NCBI RefSeq assembly: GCF_900116605.1
Contig: NZ_FPBC01000011.1
Location: 1 to 64,000, forward strand
Source of the DNA: Pseudomonas marincola
GTDB taxonomy: Bacteria > Pseudomonadota > Gammaproteobacteria > Pseudomonadales > Pseudomonadaceae
Length of the DNA: 64,000 bases
Direction: 5' to 3'
Position numbers and translations under genes: made by a program. Of the stretch, positions 35,199-43,871 are shown in pieces (the stretch's first letter is position 1; each line of letters begins with the position of its first letter). The notes below the pieces were generated by a model. That model was not told where the DNA came from. It ran no database searches and saw nothing but the letters and a program-made list of their open reading frames with translations.

Positions 35199-35276
35199 AT
35201 GAACAGTCCACACACCCTCATTCTAAAGCGGCAACACGCCAACCTCTGCCTGGTCAGCCAACGACTGCGGGGCTAA
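35199..35276 (+). other. Possible leucine-rich leader ORF ahead of leuA
   Basis: A 25-codon frame, MNSPHTLILKRQHANLCLVSQRLRG, lies in the 332-bp gap before leuA. Five of its 25 codons specify leucine, but there is no run of consecutive leucine codons. A weak stem (GCCTG/CAGGC, 35311-35329) follows. It might be a translation-dependent attenuator, but I see no clear terminator/antiterminator pair or ribosome-binding site. Confidence 0.2.
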
Positions 35277-35351
35277 ATCACCTCGCCAGCGCAACGCCCC
35301 CGATAGATTTGCCTGACCCAGAAACAGGCCGCCGCTTACCAAGGAATTACC

Positions 35352-37022
35352 ATGAGCATGCTTAAAGACCCGTCCAGCAAATACCGTGCATTTACCCCGA
35401 TCAACTTGCCGGACCGTACCTGGCCATCGAAAACCATCACCGAAGTGCCGATCTGGTGCAGCTCCGATTTGCGCGACGGTAACCAGTCGCTGATCGAGCC
35501 GATGGATGCCGAGAAGAAGATGCGTTTCTTCAAAACGCTGGTACAGGTTGGCGTCAAGCAGATCGAAGTGGGCTTCCCTTCCGCCTCGCAGACCGATTTC
35601 GACTTCGTCCGCACGCTGATCAACGACGGCCATATCCCGGACGACACCACCATTCAGGTGTTGACGCAGGCTCGCGAAGATTTGATCACCCGCACGTTCG
35701 AGTCTCTCAAAGGCGCCAAGAAGGCCATCGTTCACGTTTACAACGCAACCGCCCCGGCCTTCCGCCGCATTGTCTTCAATCAGGACAAAGCCGGTGTCGT
35801 CGCCATTGCCGTAAACGCCGCGCAAATCATTAAGCGTCTGGCCGCAGAACAGCCGGATACGCAATGGACATTCCAGTATTCGCCGGAGATCTTCTCCTCG
35901 ACCGAACTGGATTTCGCCGTGGAAGTCTGCGATGCAGTATTGGATGTGTGGCAGCCAACGCCGGACAACAAGGTGATTCTCAACCTGCCGACCACCGTCG
36001 AGGTGGCCACACCGAACGTTTACGCCGACCAGATTGAATGGTTCGGCCGGCACATCAGCCGTCGTGACAGCGTGTTGATCAGCCTGCACACCCACAACGA
36101 CCGTGGCACCGGCGTTGCGGCCAGCGAATTGGGCCTGATGGCGGGCGCCGACCGTGTTGAAGGCTGCCTGTTCGGCAACGGCGAACGCACCGGTAACGTC
36201 GACTTGGTCAATCTGGCCTTGAACCTCTACACCCAGGGCATCAATCCGGGTCTGGACTTCTCGGATATCGACGCGGTGCGCAAAGTGGTCGAAGAGTGCA
36301 ACCAGTTGCCTGTACACCCGCGCCATCCGTATGTTGGCGATCTGGTCCACACCGCATTCTCCGGCTCGCACCAGGATGCTATCCGCAAAGGCTTGACTCA
36401 GCAGGACCCGAACGGCATCTGGGAAGTCCCTTACTTGCCGATCGATCCGGCCGATATCGGCCGCAGCTACGAAGCAGTAATTCGCGTAAACAGCCAATCC
36501 GGTAAAGGTGGCATCACCTACTTGCTGGAACAGGAATACGGTATCTGCTTGCCGCGCCGCATGCAGATCGAGTTCAGCCAGGTGGTTCAGAAAGAAACCG
36601 ACCGCCTGGGTCTGGAGATGACTGCCGAGCAGATCTACAGCTTGTTCAACCGTGAGTTCCTGCAAGCCGCTGCGCCTTACGCGCTCAAGGGCCATCGCCT
36701 GCAAGAAGAGAACGGCACCAGCGCGGTAGACGTGGAAGTCATCAGCGGCGGTGAAACCCACCACTGGCGCGGCATCGGCAAAGGCCCGCTGGAGGCCCTG
36801 GTTGCAGGCTTGCCAGTGAAGGTGGAAATCATGGATTACTCCGAGCACGCCATCGGTGCCGGCACCAACGCCAAAGCGGCGGCGTACATCGAGTTGCGGG
36901 TTAACGGTGGCCGCGCATTGCATGGCGCCGGCGTTGACGAGAACCTGACTACGGCCAGTTTCCGTGCCCTGTTCAGCGCCCTCAACCGCGCCCTGATCCA
37001 GGCCGAAGAAGAAGCCGCTTAA
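35352..37022 (+). CDS. leuA: 2-isopropylmalate synthase
   Basis: A 556-residue enzyme of the long (type 2) LeuA form. It condenses acetyl-CoA with 2-oxoisovalerate in the first committed step of leucine synthesis. The N-terminal HMGL-like barrel carries D42 in SSDLRDGNQS and the metal ligands H246 and H248 in HTHNDRG. The C-terminal regulatory domain (about 440-556) should bind leucine for feedback inhibition. AAGGA lies just ahead of the ATG. It is monocistronic, with a strong terminator after it. Confidence 0.95.
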   Translation: MSMLKDPSSKYRAFTPINLPDRTWPSKTITEVPIWCSSDLRDGNQSLIEPMDAEKKMRFFKTLVQVGVKQIEVGFPSASQTDFDFVRTLINDGHIPDDTTIQVLTQAREDLITRTFESLKGAKKAIVHVYNATAPAFRRIVFNQDKAGVVAIAVNAAQIIKRLAAEQPDTQWTFQYSPEIFSSTELDFAVEVCDAVLDVWQPTPDNKVILNLPTTVEVATPNVYADQIEWFGRHISRRDSVLISLHTHNDRGTGVAASELGLMAGADRVEGCLFGNGERTGNVDLVNLALNLYTQGINPGLDFSDIDAVRKVVEECNQLPVHPRHPYVGDLVHTAFSGSHQDAIRKGLTQQDPNGIWEVPYLPIDPADIGRSYEAVIRVNSQSGKGGITYLLEQEYGICLPRRMQIEFSQVVQKETDRLGLEMTAEQIYSLFNREFLQAAAPYALKGHRLQEENGTSAVDVEVISGGETHHWRGIGKGPLEALVAGLPVKVEIMDYSEHAIGAGTNAKAAAYIELRVNGGRALHGAGVDENLTTASFRALFSALNRALIQAEEEAA

Positions 37023-37041
37023 TTCGCTGAACGCTGCATCC

Positions 37042-37076
37042 AAGCCTGGCGCATTTCCCATGCGTCAGGCTTTTTT
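37042..37076 (+). terminator. Intrinsic terminator of leuA
   Basis: GCCTGgCGCAT pairs with ATGCGtCAGGC (one mismatch) and is followed by TTTTTT, 20 bp after the leuA stop. Confidence 0.85.
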
Positions 37077-37083
37077 ATGCCCG

Positions 37084-37875
37084 TCAGTTGAGCTCGAAGT
37101 CGTCGGCGTCGCTGTAGGCCGGAAAACGCTCACGGTAAGCCGCTAGCTCTGCCGAGCTGAGCGTCTGGCGATAGACGCCGGGCTGATTCTGACAGTTGAG
37201 CAACGACTCACCCTGAAAGTCCAAAACCTGTGAATCGCCGCTGTACGGATGGCCTTTGCCATCAGTGCCGGTGCGATTGACCGCCGCTACATAACAGAGG
37301 TTTTCAATCGCCCGCGCGGGGAGCAAACGATTCCAGTGCGTGCGTCGCGCGGCTGGCCAGTTGGCGGTGTAGATCAGCAGGTCAGTGCTGTGCGGGTCAC
37401 GACTCCACACCGGAAAACGCAGGTCGTAGCAGATCAGCGGGCGAATCTGCCAGCCTTTCAATTCCTGCAGCACCCGCTGGTTACCCGCGGTGTAATACTT
37501 ATGCTCGCCGGCCATGCGGAACAGGTGACGCTTGTCGTAATGCGTCATCGAACCATCGGGGCGCGCCCAGATCAGCCGGTTACGGTAACTGCCGTCCGCT
37601 GCCTGAATAATCAGCGTGCCGGTTATCACTGCCTTCATGCGCACGGCCATACGCAACAGCCACTGGGTAGACGGGCCGTCTTCGGGCTCTGCCAATTCGG
37701 CCGAGTTCATTGAAAAGCCGGTGCTGAACATCTCGGGCAGAACGATCAGGTCAACACCGTGAGCCTGCTCCAATAAGGCTTCGAAGCGGTTCAGGTTAGC
37801 CTGTGGGTCGTGCCACACCAGATCGGTCTGGATCAGGGCCAGATGCAGGTCTTCTCGCAGGGTTAGATCGCGCAT
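37084..37875 (-). CDS. Carbon-nitrogen hydrolase, omega-amidase type
   Basis: A 263-residue nitrilase-superfamily enzyme. The catalytic triad is E48 in LPEMFSTGF, K115 in HYDKRHLF and C149 in LICYDLRFP. It resembles E. coli YafV, an omega-amidase that hydrolyses 2-oxoglutaramate and related amides. I start at the ATG at 37875, which overlaps the upstream aminotransferase end by 13 bp. The pair fits the glutamine-transaminase/omega-amidase cycle, in which glutamine donates its amino group to 4-methylthio-2-oxobutyrate in methionine salvage. Confidence 0.88.
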   Translation of the reverse strand: MRDLTLREDLHLALIQTDLVWHDPQANLNRFEALLEQAHGVDLIVLPEMFSTGFSMNSAELAEPEDGPSTQWLLRMAVRMKAVITGTLIIQAADGSYRNRLIWARPDGSMTHYDKRHLFRMAGEHKYYTAGNQRVLQELKGWQIRPLICYDLRFPVWSRDPHSTDLLIYTANWPAARRTHWNRLLPARAIENLCYVAAVNRTGTDGKGHPYSGDSQVLDFQGESLLNCQNQPGVYRQTLSSAELAAYRERFPAYSDADDFELN

Positions 37876-39011
37876 AGTTTCTCCGCTGCTTGGCGCAAGG
37901 TTTCTTCGCGCTTGGCAAAACACAGGCGCACCAAGCGCATGTCCTTCGGTGCCTGTTGGTAGAACACCGAAACCGGAATACTGGCGACGCCGTGTTCACG
38001 GGTCATCCACTCAGCCATCGCCACATCATCCAGGTCATCGCGAATCGCCGAGTAATCCACCAGCTGGAAATACGTACCGGGCGTGCGGGTGAAGCTCAAG
38101 CGTGAGTCTGCCAGCAAGTTGCAGAACAGGTCGCGCTTATTCTGATAGAAGGCCGGCAATTCACTGATGTACTGCGGATGCTCTGCCATAAAGTCTGCCA
38201 GCGCCCACTGCAACGGAGTCACGCCGCAGAAGCTGACGTACTGATGAATCTTGCGCAGCTCGGCGGTTAACGCCGGCGGCGCCACGACATAGCCGGTTTT
38301 CCAGCCGGTTACGTGATAAGTCTTTCCGAACGAGCTGACCACAAAGGCGCGCTGATAAAGCGCTTCATGGGCCAGTACGCTGCAATGCGCAACGCCATCG
38401 AACACCAGATGCTCGTACACCTCATCGCTGATGATGTAGATATCGCGCTCGGCAATCAACGCCGCCAGTTGGTCCAGCTCGGCGCGGGTAATCAGCGCAC
38501 CACTCGGATTGTGCGGGCTGTTGAGAATCACCAGGCGGGTTTTCGGGCTCAGCGCATCGCGAAATTTCTGCCAGTCGATGGCGAAGCCGGGGTATGCCAG
38601 CGGCACGTGCACACAGCGCCCACCGGCCAAGGCAACTGATGGCTCGTAACTGTCGTAGCACGGGTCGAACACGATGACTTCATCACCGGGCTGAATCAGC
38701 GCCTGAATCGCGCAGAAGATAGCCTGCGTGGCGCCTGGCGTAATGGTTACTTCAGTGTCGGCGCTGACGTTGCAGCCGTAGCTGCGGGCTATCTTGGCGG
38801 CGACCTGCTCACGCAACGCGGGCAAGCCGGTCATGGCGGCGTACTGGTTATGGCCGGCGGCGATGTGCCGGGCGACGTTGTCACGCAGTGCCTGCGGCCC
38901 GTCAAAGTCAGGGAAGCCCTGAGATAGATTCAACGCGCCTGTCTCGGCGGCGAGCTGCGACATTTGCGTGAAAATGGTGGTGCCGACATTTGGCAACTTA
39001 CTGCTGATCAT
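37863..39011 (-). CDS. PLP-dependent methionine/glutamine-type aminotransferase
   Basis: A 382-residue fold-type I aminotransferase resembling E. coli YbdL. The PLP lysine is K230 in SSFGKTYHVTGWKTGY. Other features are the N-terminal LNLSQGFPDFDGP and the NSPHNPSGA and SDEVYEHLVFDG motifs. YbdL prefers methionine and glutamine-like substrates. The partner omega-amidase overlaps its 3' end. I use the ATG at 39011; the longer frame adds eight residues. Confidence 0.9.
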   Translation of the reverse strand: MISSKLPNVGTTIFTQMSQLAAETGALNLSQGFPDFDGPQALRDNVARHIAAGHNQYAAMTGLPALREQVAAKIARSYGCNVSADTEVTITPGATQAIFCAIQALIQPGDEVIVFDPCYDSYEPSVALAGGRCVHVPLAYPGFAIDWQKFRDALSPKTRLVILNSPHNPSGALITRAELDQLAALIAERDIYIISDEVYEHLVFDGVAHCSVLAHEALYQRAFVVSSFGKTYHVTGWKTGYVVAPPALTAELRKIHQYVSFCGVTPLQWALADFMAEHPQYISELPAFYQNKRDLFCNLLADSRLSFTRTPGTYFQLVDYSAIRDDLDDVAMAEWMTREHGVASIPVSVFYQQAPKDMRLVRLCFAKREETLRQAAEKLCAI

Positions 39012-39082
39012 TACGCCCCCTGCTACCCACCGCACCCGACTGCGCGGCCTGGACAGGCAGGATAGCCCATCGGGCAGGCATG

Positions 39083-39105
39083 AAAAAGGCGCCCTTGAGG
39101 CGCCT
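39083..39105 (-). terminator. Intrinsic terminator downstream of der
   Basis: On the minus strand AGGCGCC pairs with GGCGCCT around a 5-base loop, followed by TTTTT. It lies 27 bp after the der stop and ends the bamB-der transcript before the aminotransferase gene. Confidence 0.8.
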
Positions 39106-39131
39106 GTTTCAACATCCGCAAAATTGCCGGA

Positions 39132-40604
39132 TCAGCGTTTGTCTTTACGCTTCTTCTCGGCTTTTTTGTGGTGGCTCATCAAACGACGCTTCTTGTTCAC
39201 CTGACGGTCAGTAAGCGTGTTCTTCTTCGCTTCATACGGGTTCTCACCGCCCTTGTACTCGATACGGATCGGCGTACCGACCAGCTTCAAGACACGGCGG
39301 TAAGTGTTTTCCAGATAACGCGAGTAAGAGCGCGGAACCGCTTCGACCTGGTTACCGTGAATCACGATGATCGGCGGGTTAGCACCACCCAAGTGCGCAT
39401 AACGCAGCTTGATGCGACGGCCATTGACCAGAGGCGGCTGGTGTTCGCGCACCGCGTCTTCGAGAATCTGGGTCAGACGGCTGGTCGGCCAGCGGGTGAT
39501 AGCCGACTGGAACGATGCCTGCACGGACTTGTACAGATGGCCAACGCCAGTACCGTGCAAGGCCGAGATAAAGTGAATATCGGCAAAGTCGACAAAGAAC
39601 AGGCGACGCTGCAACTCGACCTTCACATAGTCACGCTCGCTGGCATCCATCCCGTCCCACTTGTTCAGGGCGATAACCAGTGCACGACCACTTTCGAGCA
39701 CAAAACCGAGCAGGTTGAGGTCGTGATCGACCACGCCTTCGCGGGCGTCCATGACGAACACCACCACGTTGGAGTCTTGAATCGCCTGCAGGGTCTTGAC
39801 CACCGAGAACTTCTCGACAGCTTCAAAAATCTTGCCGCGACGACGCACACCGGCGGTGTCGATCAGCGTGTACTTCTCATCATCGCGTTCAAACGGGATG
39901 TAGATACTGTCACGCGTGGTGCCAGCCTGGTCATAAACGATAACCCGGTCTTCACCGAGCATGCGGTTGACCAGCGTCGATTTACCGACGTTGGGACGGC
40001 CGATAATCGCCAGCTTGATGCCGTCTTTCTCGCTCGGGCCCGGAATACGCTTGGCTTCCTCGCCTTCAGCGACGTCCTCAAGCTCCTCGCCTTCTTCCAA
40101 CTCACCCGCATCTTTCGGGAACTGGGTCAGCACCGCTTCGAGCATTTGCGCGATACCGCGACCGTGGGCACCGGCAATCGCCAGCGACTTGCCCATGCCC
40201 AGCGAACTGAATTCGGCGCATGCCAGATCCGGGTCGATGTTGTCGACCTTGTTCACCACCAGGTAGCTTTGCTTGTTGCGCTTGCGCAGGTGCTCGCCAA
40301 TCATCTGATCGGAGGCAGACAAACCGGCCCGGGCATCCACAAGGAACAGCACCACATCGGCTTCTTCGATCGCTTGCAGGGACTGAGCGGCCATCTTCGC
40401 GTCGATGCCTTCTTCGTCACCGGAAATACCACCGGTATCGATGACGATGTACGTGCGTCCCTGCCACTTGGCTTCGCCATACTGGCGATCACGGGTCAGA
40501 CCCGACAGGTCACCGACGATGGCATCGCGGGTCCTGGTCAAGCGGTTGAAAAGAGTGGATTTACCGACGTTAGGTCGGCCCACCAGGGCTATTACGGGAA
40601 CCAT
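39132..40604 (-). CDS. der: Ribosome biogenesis GTPase Der (EngA)
   Basis: A 490-residue protein with two GTPase domains in tandem, each starting with GRPNVGKST (9-17 and 202-210), separated by an acidic linker (about 168-185), and followed by a KH-like domain and a basic lysine-rich tail. It acts in 50S subunit maturation. The start is the ATG at 40604, since the longer frame adds only four residues. It is the last gene of the hisS-yfgM-bamB-der segment. Confidence 0.96.
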   Translation of the reverse strand: MVPVIALVGRPNVGKSTLFNRLTRTRDAIVGDLSGLTRDRQYGEAKWQGRTYIVIDTGGISGDEEGIDAKMAAQSLQAIEEADVVLFLVDARAGLSASDQMIGEHLRKRNKQSYLVVNKVDNIDPDLACAEFSSLGMGKSLAIAGAHGRGIAQMLEAVLTQFPKDAGELEEGEELEDVAEGEEAKRIPGPSEKDGIKLAIIGRPNVGKSTLVNRMLGEDRVIVYDQAGTTRDSIYIPFERDDEKYTLIDTAGVRRRGKIFEAVEKFSVVKTLQAIQDSNVVVFVMDAREGVVDHDLNLLGFVLESGRALVIALNKWDGMDASERDYVKVELQRRLFFVDFADIHFISALHGTGVGHLYKSVQASFQSAITRWPTSRLTQILEDAVREHQPPLVNGRRIKLRYAHLGGANPPIIVIHGNQVEAVPRSYSRYLENTYRRVLKLVGTPIRIEYKGGENPYEAKKNTLTDRQVNKKRRLMSHHKKAEKKRKDKR

Positions 40605-40636
40605 TAGGCTCTCCACTTCGTTATTTCAGAAAATAC

Positions 40637-40664
40637 AAAAGCCGCTGCATGGGCAGCGGCCAAA
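40637..40664 (-). terminator. Hairpins between bamB and der
   Basis: GCCGCTGC/GCAGCGGC (40641-40660) followed on the minus strand by TTTTG. A second perfect stem, GCTGCACAAC/GTTGTGCAGC (40686-40708), lies just upstream of it in the direction of transcription. They may end or attenuate the bamB transcript, so der could also have its own promoter. Confidence 0.55.
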
Positions 40665-40732
40665 ATTAAATGCTCAAACCGGATGGCTGCACAACGCTGT
40701 TGTGCAGCATAGCCAAGCCTGACGGTGACGGC

Positions 40733-41872
40733 TTATTTGATGGTCAGTGCGACCAGCTTGCCACCGTTACCGTATGCGTAGAGCCAGTCGCCTACCACCA
40801 GTGGACGCGCCCGCAGGCCATCACTGTCGATACGCTCACGCGCTACGAAACGACCATCGACCTGGCTGACCAGATGCAGATAGCCTTCAAAATCGCCAAA
40901 GGCGACATAACTCGAGAACACTTCCGGGGCCGACAGCTGGCGGCGAGCCAGTTGGTCATTGCTCCACAGTGCCGAGGTCGAACGTTCATCAATCGCTTCA
41001 ACGGTACCGTTGGCCTGGCTGACGTAAACGCTGCCCAGACCTTCCGCTACACCAACTGAACTTGAAGCTTCGCGCTGCCACAGTACCCGACCGGAATCGA
41101 CATCCAGCGCTGCAACGCGGCCCTGATAACTGACAACATAAAGCTTGCCGCCCGAGAGCAGCAGGCCGCCATCGATATCGACAACACGCTCAAGCTCGGA
41201 ACGGCCCTGCGGAATCGCCACGGCCTGTTCCCAAACCGGAATACCACGCTGAGCATCCAGCGCAATCACCTTGCCGCTGGACAACGCAGCAATCGCCAGA
41301 CGATCAGTCAACAACGGGCTGCTGCTGCCACGCAGGGTCAGAACGGCCGGGGTGTTGTTGAAGGTCCACATGTGCGAGCCAGTGTAGGCGTCGAATGCAG
41401 TCAGGGTATCGTCCGAAGTCTGCACCAGAACCAGCTGACCATTGGTCGCCGGGGCTGCCAGAACTTCACTGGAAACCCGTGAACGCCAGCGCTCTTCACC
41501 GGTGTCGGAATCGAGGGCAATCACTTCGCCCTTGAGCGTACCGATCAGAACCAGGCCGTAACCTGCACCAACGGCGCCGGAAATCGGCACATCGAGGTCG
41601 GCTTCCCAGACTTCATCACCGCTGGTGCGATCGAGCGCAACGACTTCACCGCTGACGTCAGCTGCAAAAATACGCTGCCCTTCAACCGCTGGAACCAGCA
41701 TGTTGAAGGTATCGCCCTGGCCGTCACCGACCGAGTGGCTCCACTGCTCCTGCAGTTGCACTTCTTCGGTGAAGTCAGGCAACTCAGCGGGCGGCAATTC
41801 TTTCTTGCTGTTGCTGCTGCAACCCACGACCAAAACAGCCAGGGCCAGCAATGCGGCATTTTTCCAACGCAT
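40733..41872 (-). CDS. bamB: Outer-membrane assembly lipoprotein BamB
   Basis: A 379-residue eight-bladed propeller lipoprotein. The lipobox ends at C18 (LVVGC), and the repeated blades carry motifs such as VVALDRTSGDEVWEADL, VIALDSDTGEERWRS and VAALDVDSGRVLWQRE. It is a BAM-complex subunit that helps insert beta-barrels. I use the ATG at 41872, 4 bp after the stop of the yfgM-type gene, which matches the family N-terminus; the longer frame overlaps it. Confidence 0.94.
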   Translation of the reverse strand: MRWKNAALLALAVLVVGCSSNSKKELPPAELPDFTEEVQLQEQWSHSVGDGQGDTFNMLVPAVEGQRIFAADVSGEVVALDRTSGDEVWEADLDVPISGAVGAGYGLVLIGTLKGEVIALDSDTGEERWRSRVSSEVLAAPATNGQLVLVQTSDDTLTAFDAYTGSHMWTFNNTPAVLTLRGSSSPLLTDRLAIAALSSGKVIALDAQRGIPVWEQAVAIPQGRSELERVVDIDGGLLLSGGKLYVVSYQGRVAALDVDSGRVLWQREASSSVGVAEGLGSVYVSQANGTVEAIDERSTSALWSNDQLARRQLSAPEVFSSYVAFGDFEGYLHLVSQVDGRFVARERIDSDGLRARPLVVGDWLYAYGNGGKLVALTIK

Positions 41873-41876
41873 CACG

Positions 41877-42521
41877 TCACGCATCCCCTTTGGCAAGGTC
41901 GTCGATTTTCAGCTGCAAGCCACCCACAGCGGCGTCTTCCGACAGCGCTTCTTTGGCTTTCAGGTAGGCAGCATGTGCCTCATCAGTGCGGCCCAGCTTA
42001 ACCAGCAGGTCGCCTTTCAATTCTTCACGGCCAGCCAGATAGGCTTTGTCCGCATCATTTTCAAGCAGCTTGAGGGCCTCGTCGGCCTTGCCGTCAGCCG
42101 CCAGAACACGTGCCAGACGCTGGCGTGCGATTTCAGCCAGGGTATCGTCAGCCGGGCTGTCGACAATGCTCTGCAACTCAGCTTCGGCGTCGTTCAGTTC
42201 ACCGGCCTCAACTGCAACCTTGGCCACGAACAAGCTGCCGTATTGTGCGTAATGAGTGCCGCCGTACTCGCCCTTGAGCTTGCCTGCCAGCTCGGCAACC
42301 TTGGCTACATCAGGCTTGCCGCTCGGCGTCAGCGCCGTTTCCAGCAGCTGCTGATAGAGCATTGAGGCGCCCTGCGACTGATTGGCCTGGTATTTTTGCC
42401 AGCCCTGCCAGCCAAGCACCGCGATCAACGCCAGTGCGCCGCCAGCCAGCAACGGCTTACCGTTGCGCTGCCACCATTCCTTGATTACCGCCAGCTCTTC
42501 TTCGTCGTTACGCGAAACCAC
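41877..42521 (-). CDS. yfgM: YfgM-family tetratricopeptide protein
   Basis: A 214-residue inner-membrane protein with one transmembrane helix (about 24-42; GKPLLAGGALALIAVLGWQGW) and a periplasmic TPR-like domain. YfgM associates with the SecYEG-PpiD complex in E. coli. The start is a GTG at 42521, with AAGGAG 8 bases upstream; the longer ATG frame runs back into hisS. It precedes bamB in the conserved hisS-yfgM-bamB-der order. Confidence 0.9.
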   Translation of the reverse strand: MVSRNDEEELAVIKEWWQRNGKPLLAGGALALIAVLGWQGWQKYQANQSQGASMLYQQLLETALTPSGKPDVAKVAELAGKLKGEYGGTHYAQYGSLFVAKVAVEAGELNDAEAELQSIVDSPADDTLAEIARQRLARVLAADGKADEALKLLENDADKAYLAGREELKGDLLVKLGRTDEAHAAYLKAKEALSEDAAVGGLQLKIDDLAKGDA

Positions 42522-42549
42522 CCCAATACTCCTTAATCCGCTAAATCGC

Positions 42550-43839
42550 TTAAGCCTTCTCGAGGCTGGTTGCCAAATGCTCTGCAAGAGCGTCGATGGC
42601 AATGCTTTGTTGTTCTGCCTGACCACGCAGCGGTTTGAAACCTACCACTTGCTGAGCCAACTCGTCTTCCCCCAGGATCACGGCATAGAGCGCACCGCTC
42701 TTGTCCGCTTTCTTGAACTGGCTCTTGAAACTGCCACCGCCTGCGTTCACCTGCAAACGCAGCCCCGGCACCTGATCACGCAGGCGTTCACTAAGGGTCA
42801 GCGCAGCAAGCTCGGCTGCCTCGCCAAAGGCACACAGGTATACGTCTACCTGACGGGCGATTTCAGCGGGTACTTTATCCAGAGTTTCAAGCAATAACAC
42901 CAGGCGCTCGATACCCATGGCAAAACCAACGCCAGTGGTCGGCTTGCCACCCATCTGCTCAACCAGACCATCATAACGGCCACCGGCGCACACAGTACCT
43001 TGAGAACCGAGTTTATCGGTAACCCATTCGAATACTGTTTTACTGTAGTAATCGAGGCCGCGCACCAGTTTAGGATTGATGACGTAAGGAATGCCCGCTG
43101 CATCGAGGCGCGCCTTGAGGCCCTCGAAGTGAACGCGCGAGGCTTCGTCGAGGTAATCGGCAAGCTTCGGTGCATCCACCAGCAGCGCCTGAGTTTCTGG
43201 CGACTTGCTATCGAGGATACGCATCGGGTTGCTGCTCAGACGACGACGGCTGTCTTCATCGAGCTGATCGGCACGCGCCGAAAGGAACTCAACCAACGCA
43301 TCGCGGTAAACCGCGCGCGCCTCGCTGGTGCCCAGGCTGTTCAGCTCAAGGGTAACGGCATCGCGAATGCCCAACAGGCCCCACAGGCGCCATGTCAATA
43401 CGATCAGCTCGGCGTCGATGTCCGGGCCATCGAGATTGAACACCTCGACACCGATCTGGTGGAACTGGCGATAACGGCCTTTCTGCGGGCGTTCGTGGCG
43501 AAACATCGGGCCGATGTACCAAAGCTTCTGAGTTTGTCCGCCGCCTGCCAGGCCGTGCTCGAGTACCGCGCGCACGCAGGCCGCTGTACCTTCAGGACGC
43601 AGGGTCAGCGAATCGCCGTTACGGTCTTCGAAGGTGTACATCTCTTTTTCGACGATATCGGTAACTTCACCAATCGAGCGCTTGAACAGCTCGGTGAACT
43701 CGACGATAGGCATACGAATCTGCCGATAGCCGTAGCCATCGAGCAGGCTCGCAACCGTGCCTTCGAAATAGCGCCACAGCGGAGTTTGCTCAGGCAGGAT
43801 GTCGTTCATGCCACGAATGGCTTGCAGGGACTTGCTCAA
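42550..43839 (-). CDS. hisS: Histidyl-tRNA synthetase
   Basis: A 429-residue class II synthetase with motif 2 (FRHERPQKGRYRQFHQIGVE), the histidine-specific motif LVRGLDYYSKTVFEW, motif 3 (GVGFAMGIERL) and the C-terminal anticodon-binding domain. It charges tRNA-His. Length is normal. It follows ispG by about 30 bp. Confidence 0.96.
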   Translation of the reverse strand: MSKSLQAIRGMNDILPEQTPLWRYFEGTVASLLDGYGYRQIRMPIVEFTELFKRSIGEVTDIVEKEMYTFEDRNGDSLTLRPEGTAACVRAVLEHGLAGGGQTQKLWYIGPMFRHERPQKGRYRQFHQIGVEVFNLDGPDIDAELIVLTWRLWGLLGIRDAVTLELNSLGTSEARAVYRDALVEFLSARADQLDEDSRRRLSSNPMRILDSKSPETQALLVDAPKLADYLDEASRVHFEGLKARLDAAGIPYVINPKLVRGLDYYSKTVFEWVTDKLGSQGTVCAGGRYDGLVEQMGGKPTTGVGFAMGIERLVLLLETLDKVPAEIARQVDVYLCAFGEAAELAALTLSERLRDQVPGLRLQVNAGGGSFKSQFKKADKSGALYAVILGEDELAQQVVGFKPLRGQAEQQSIAIDALAEHLATSLEKA

Positions 43840-43871
43840 TTCAATTCCTTAAACTTTCAAAGGCCGGGCGC

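Noticed and set aside
35223..37061. A 612-codon open frame antisense to leuA
   Set aside because: It mirrors the codon structure of the well-supported leuA gene; low stop frequency on the opposite strand is a by-product of codon bias. No family motif, ribosome-binding site or independent context.
39168..40607. A 479-codon frame antisense to der, with similar frames antisense to hscA, iscS and secD
   Set aside because: All lie opposite highly conserved genes and have no recognisable protein features.
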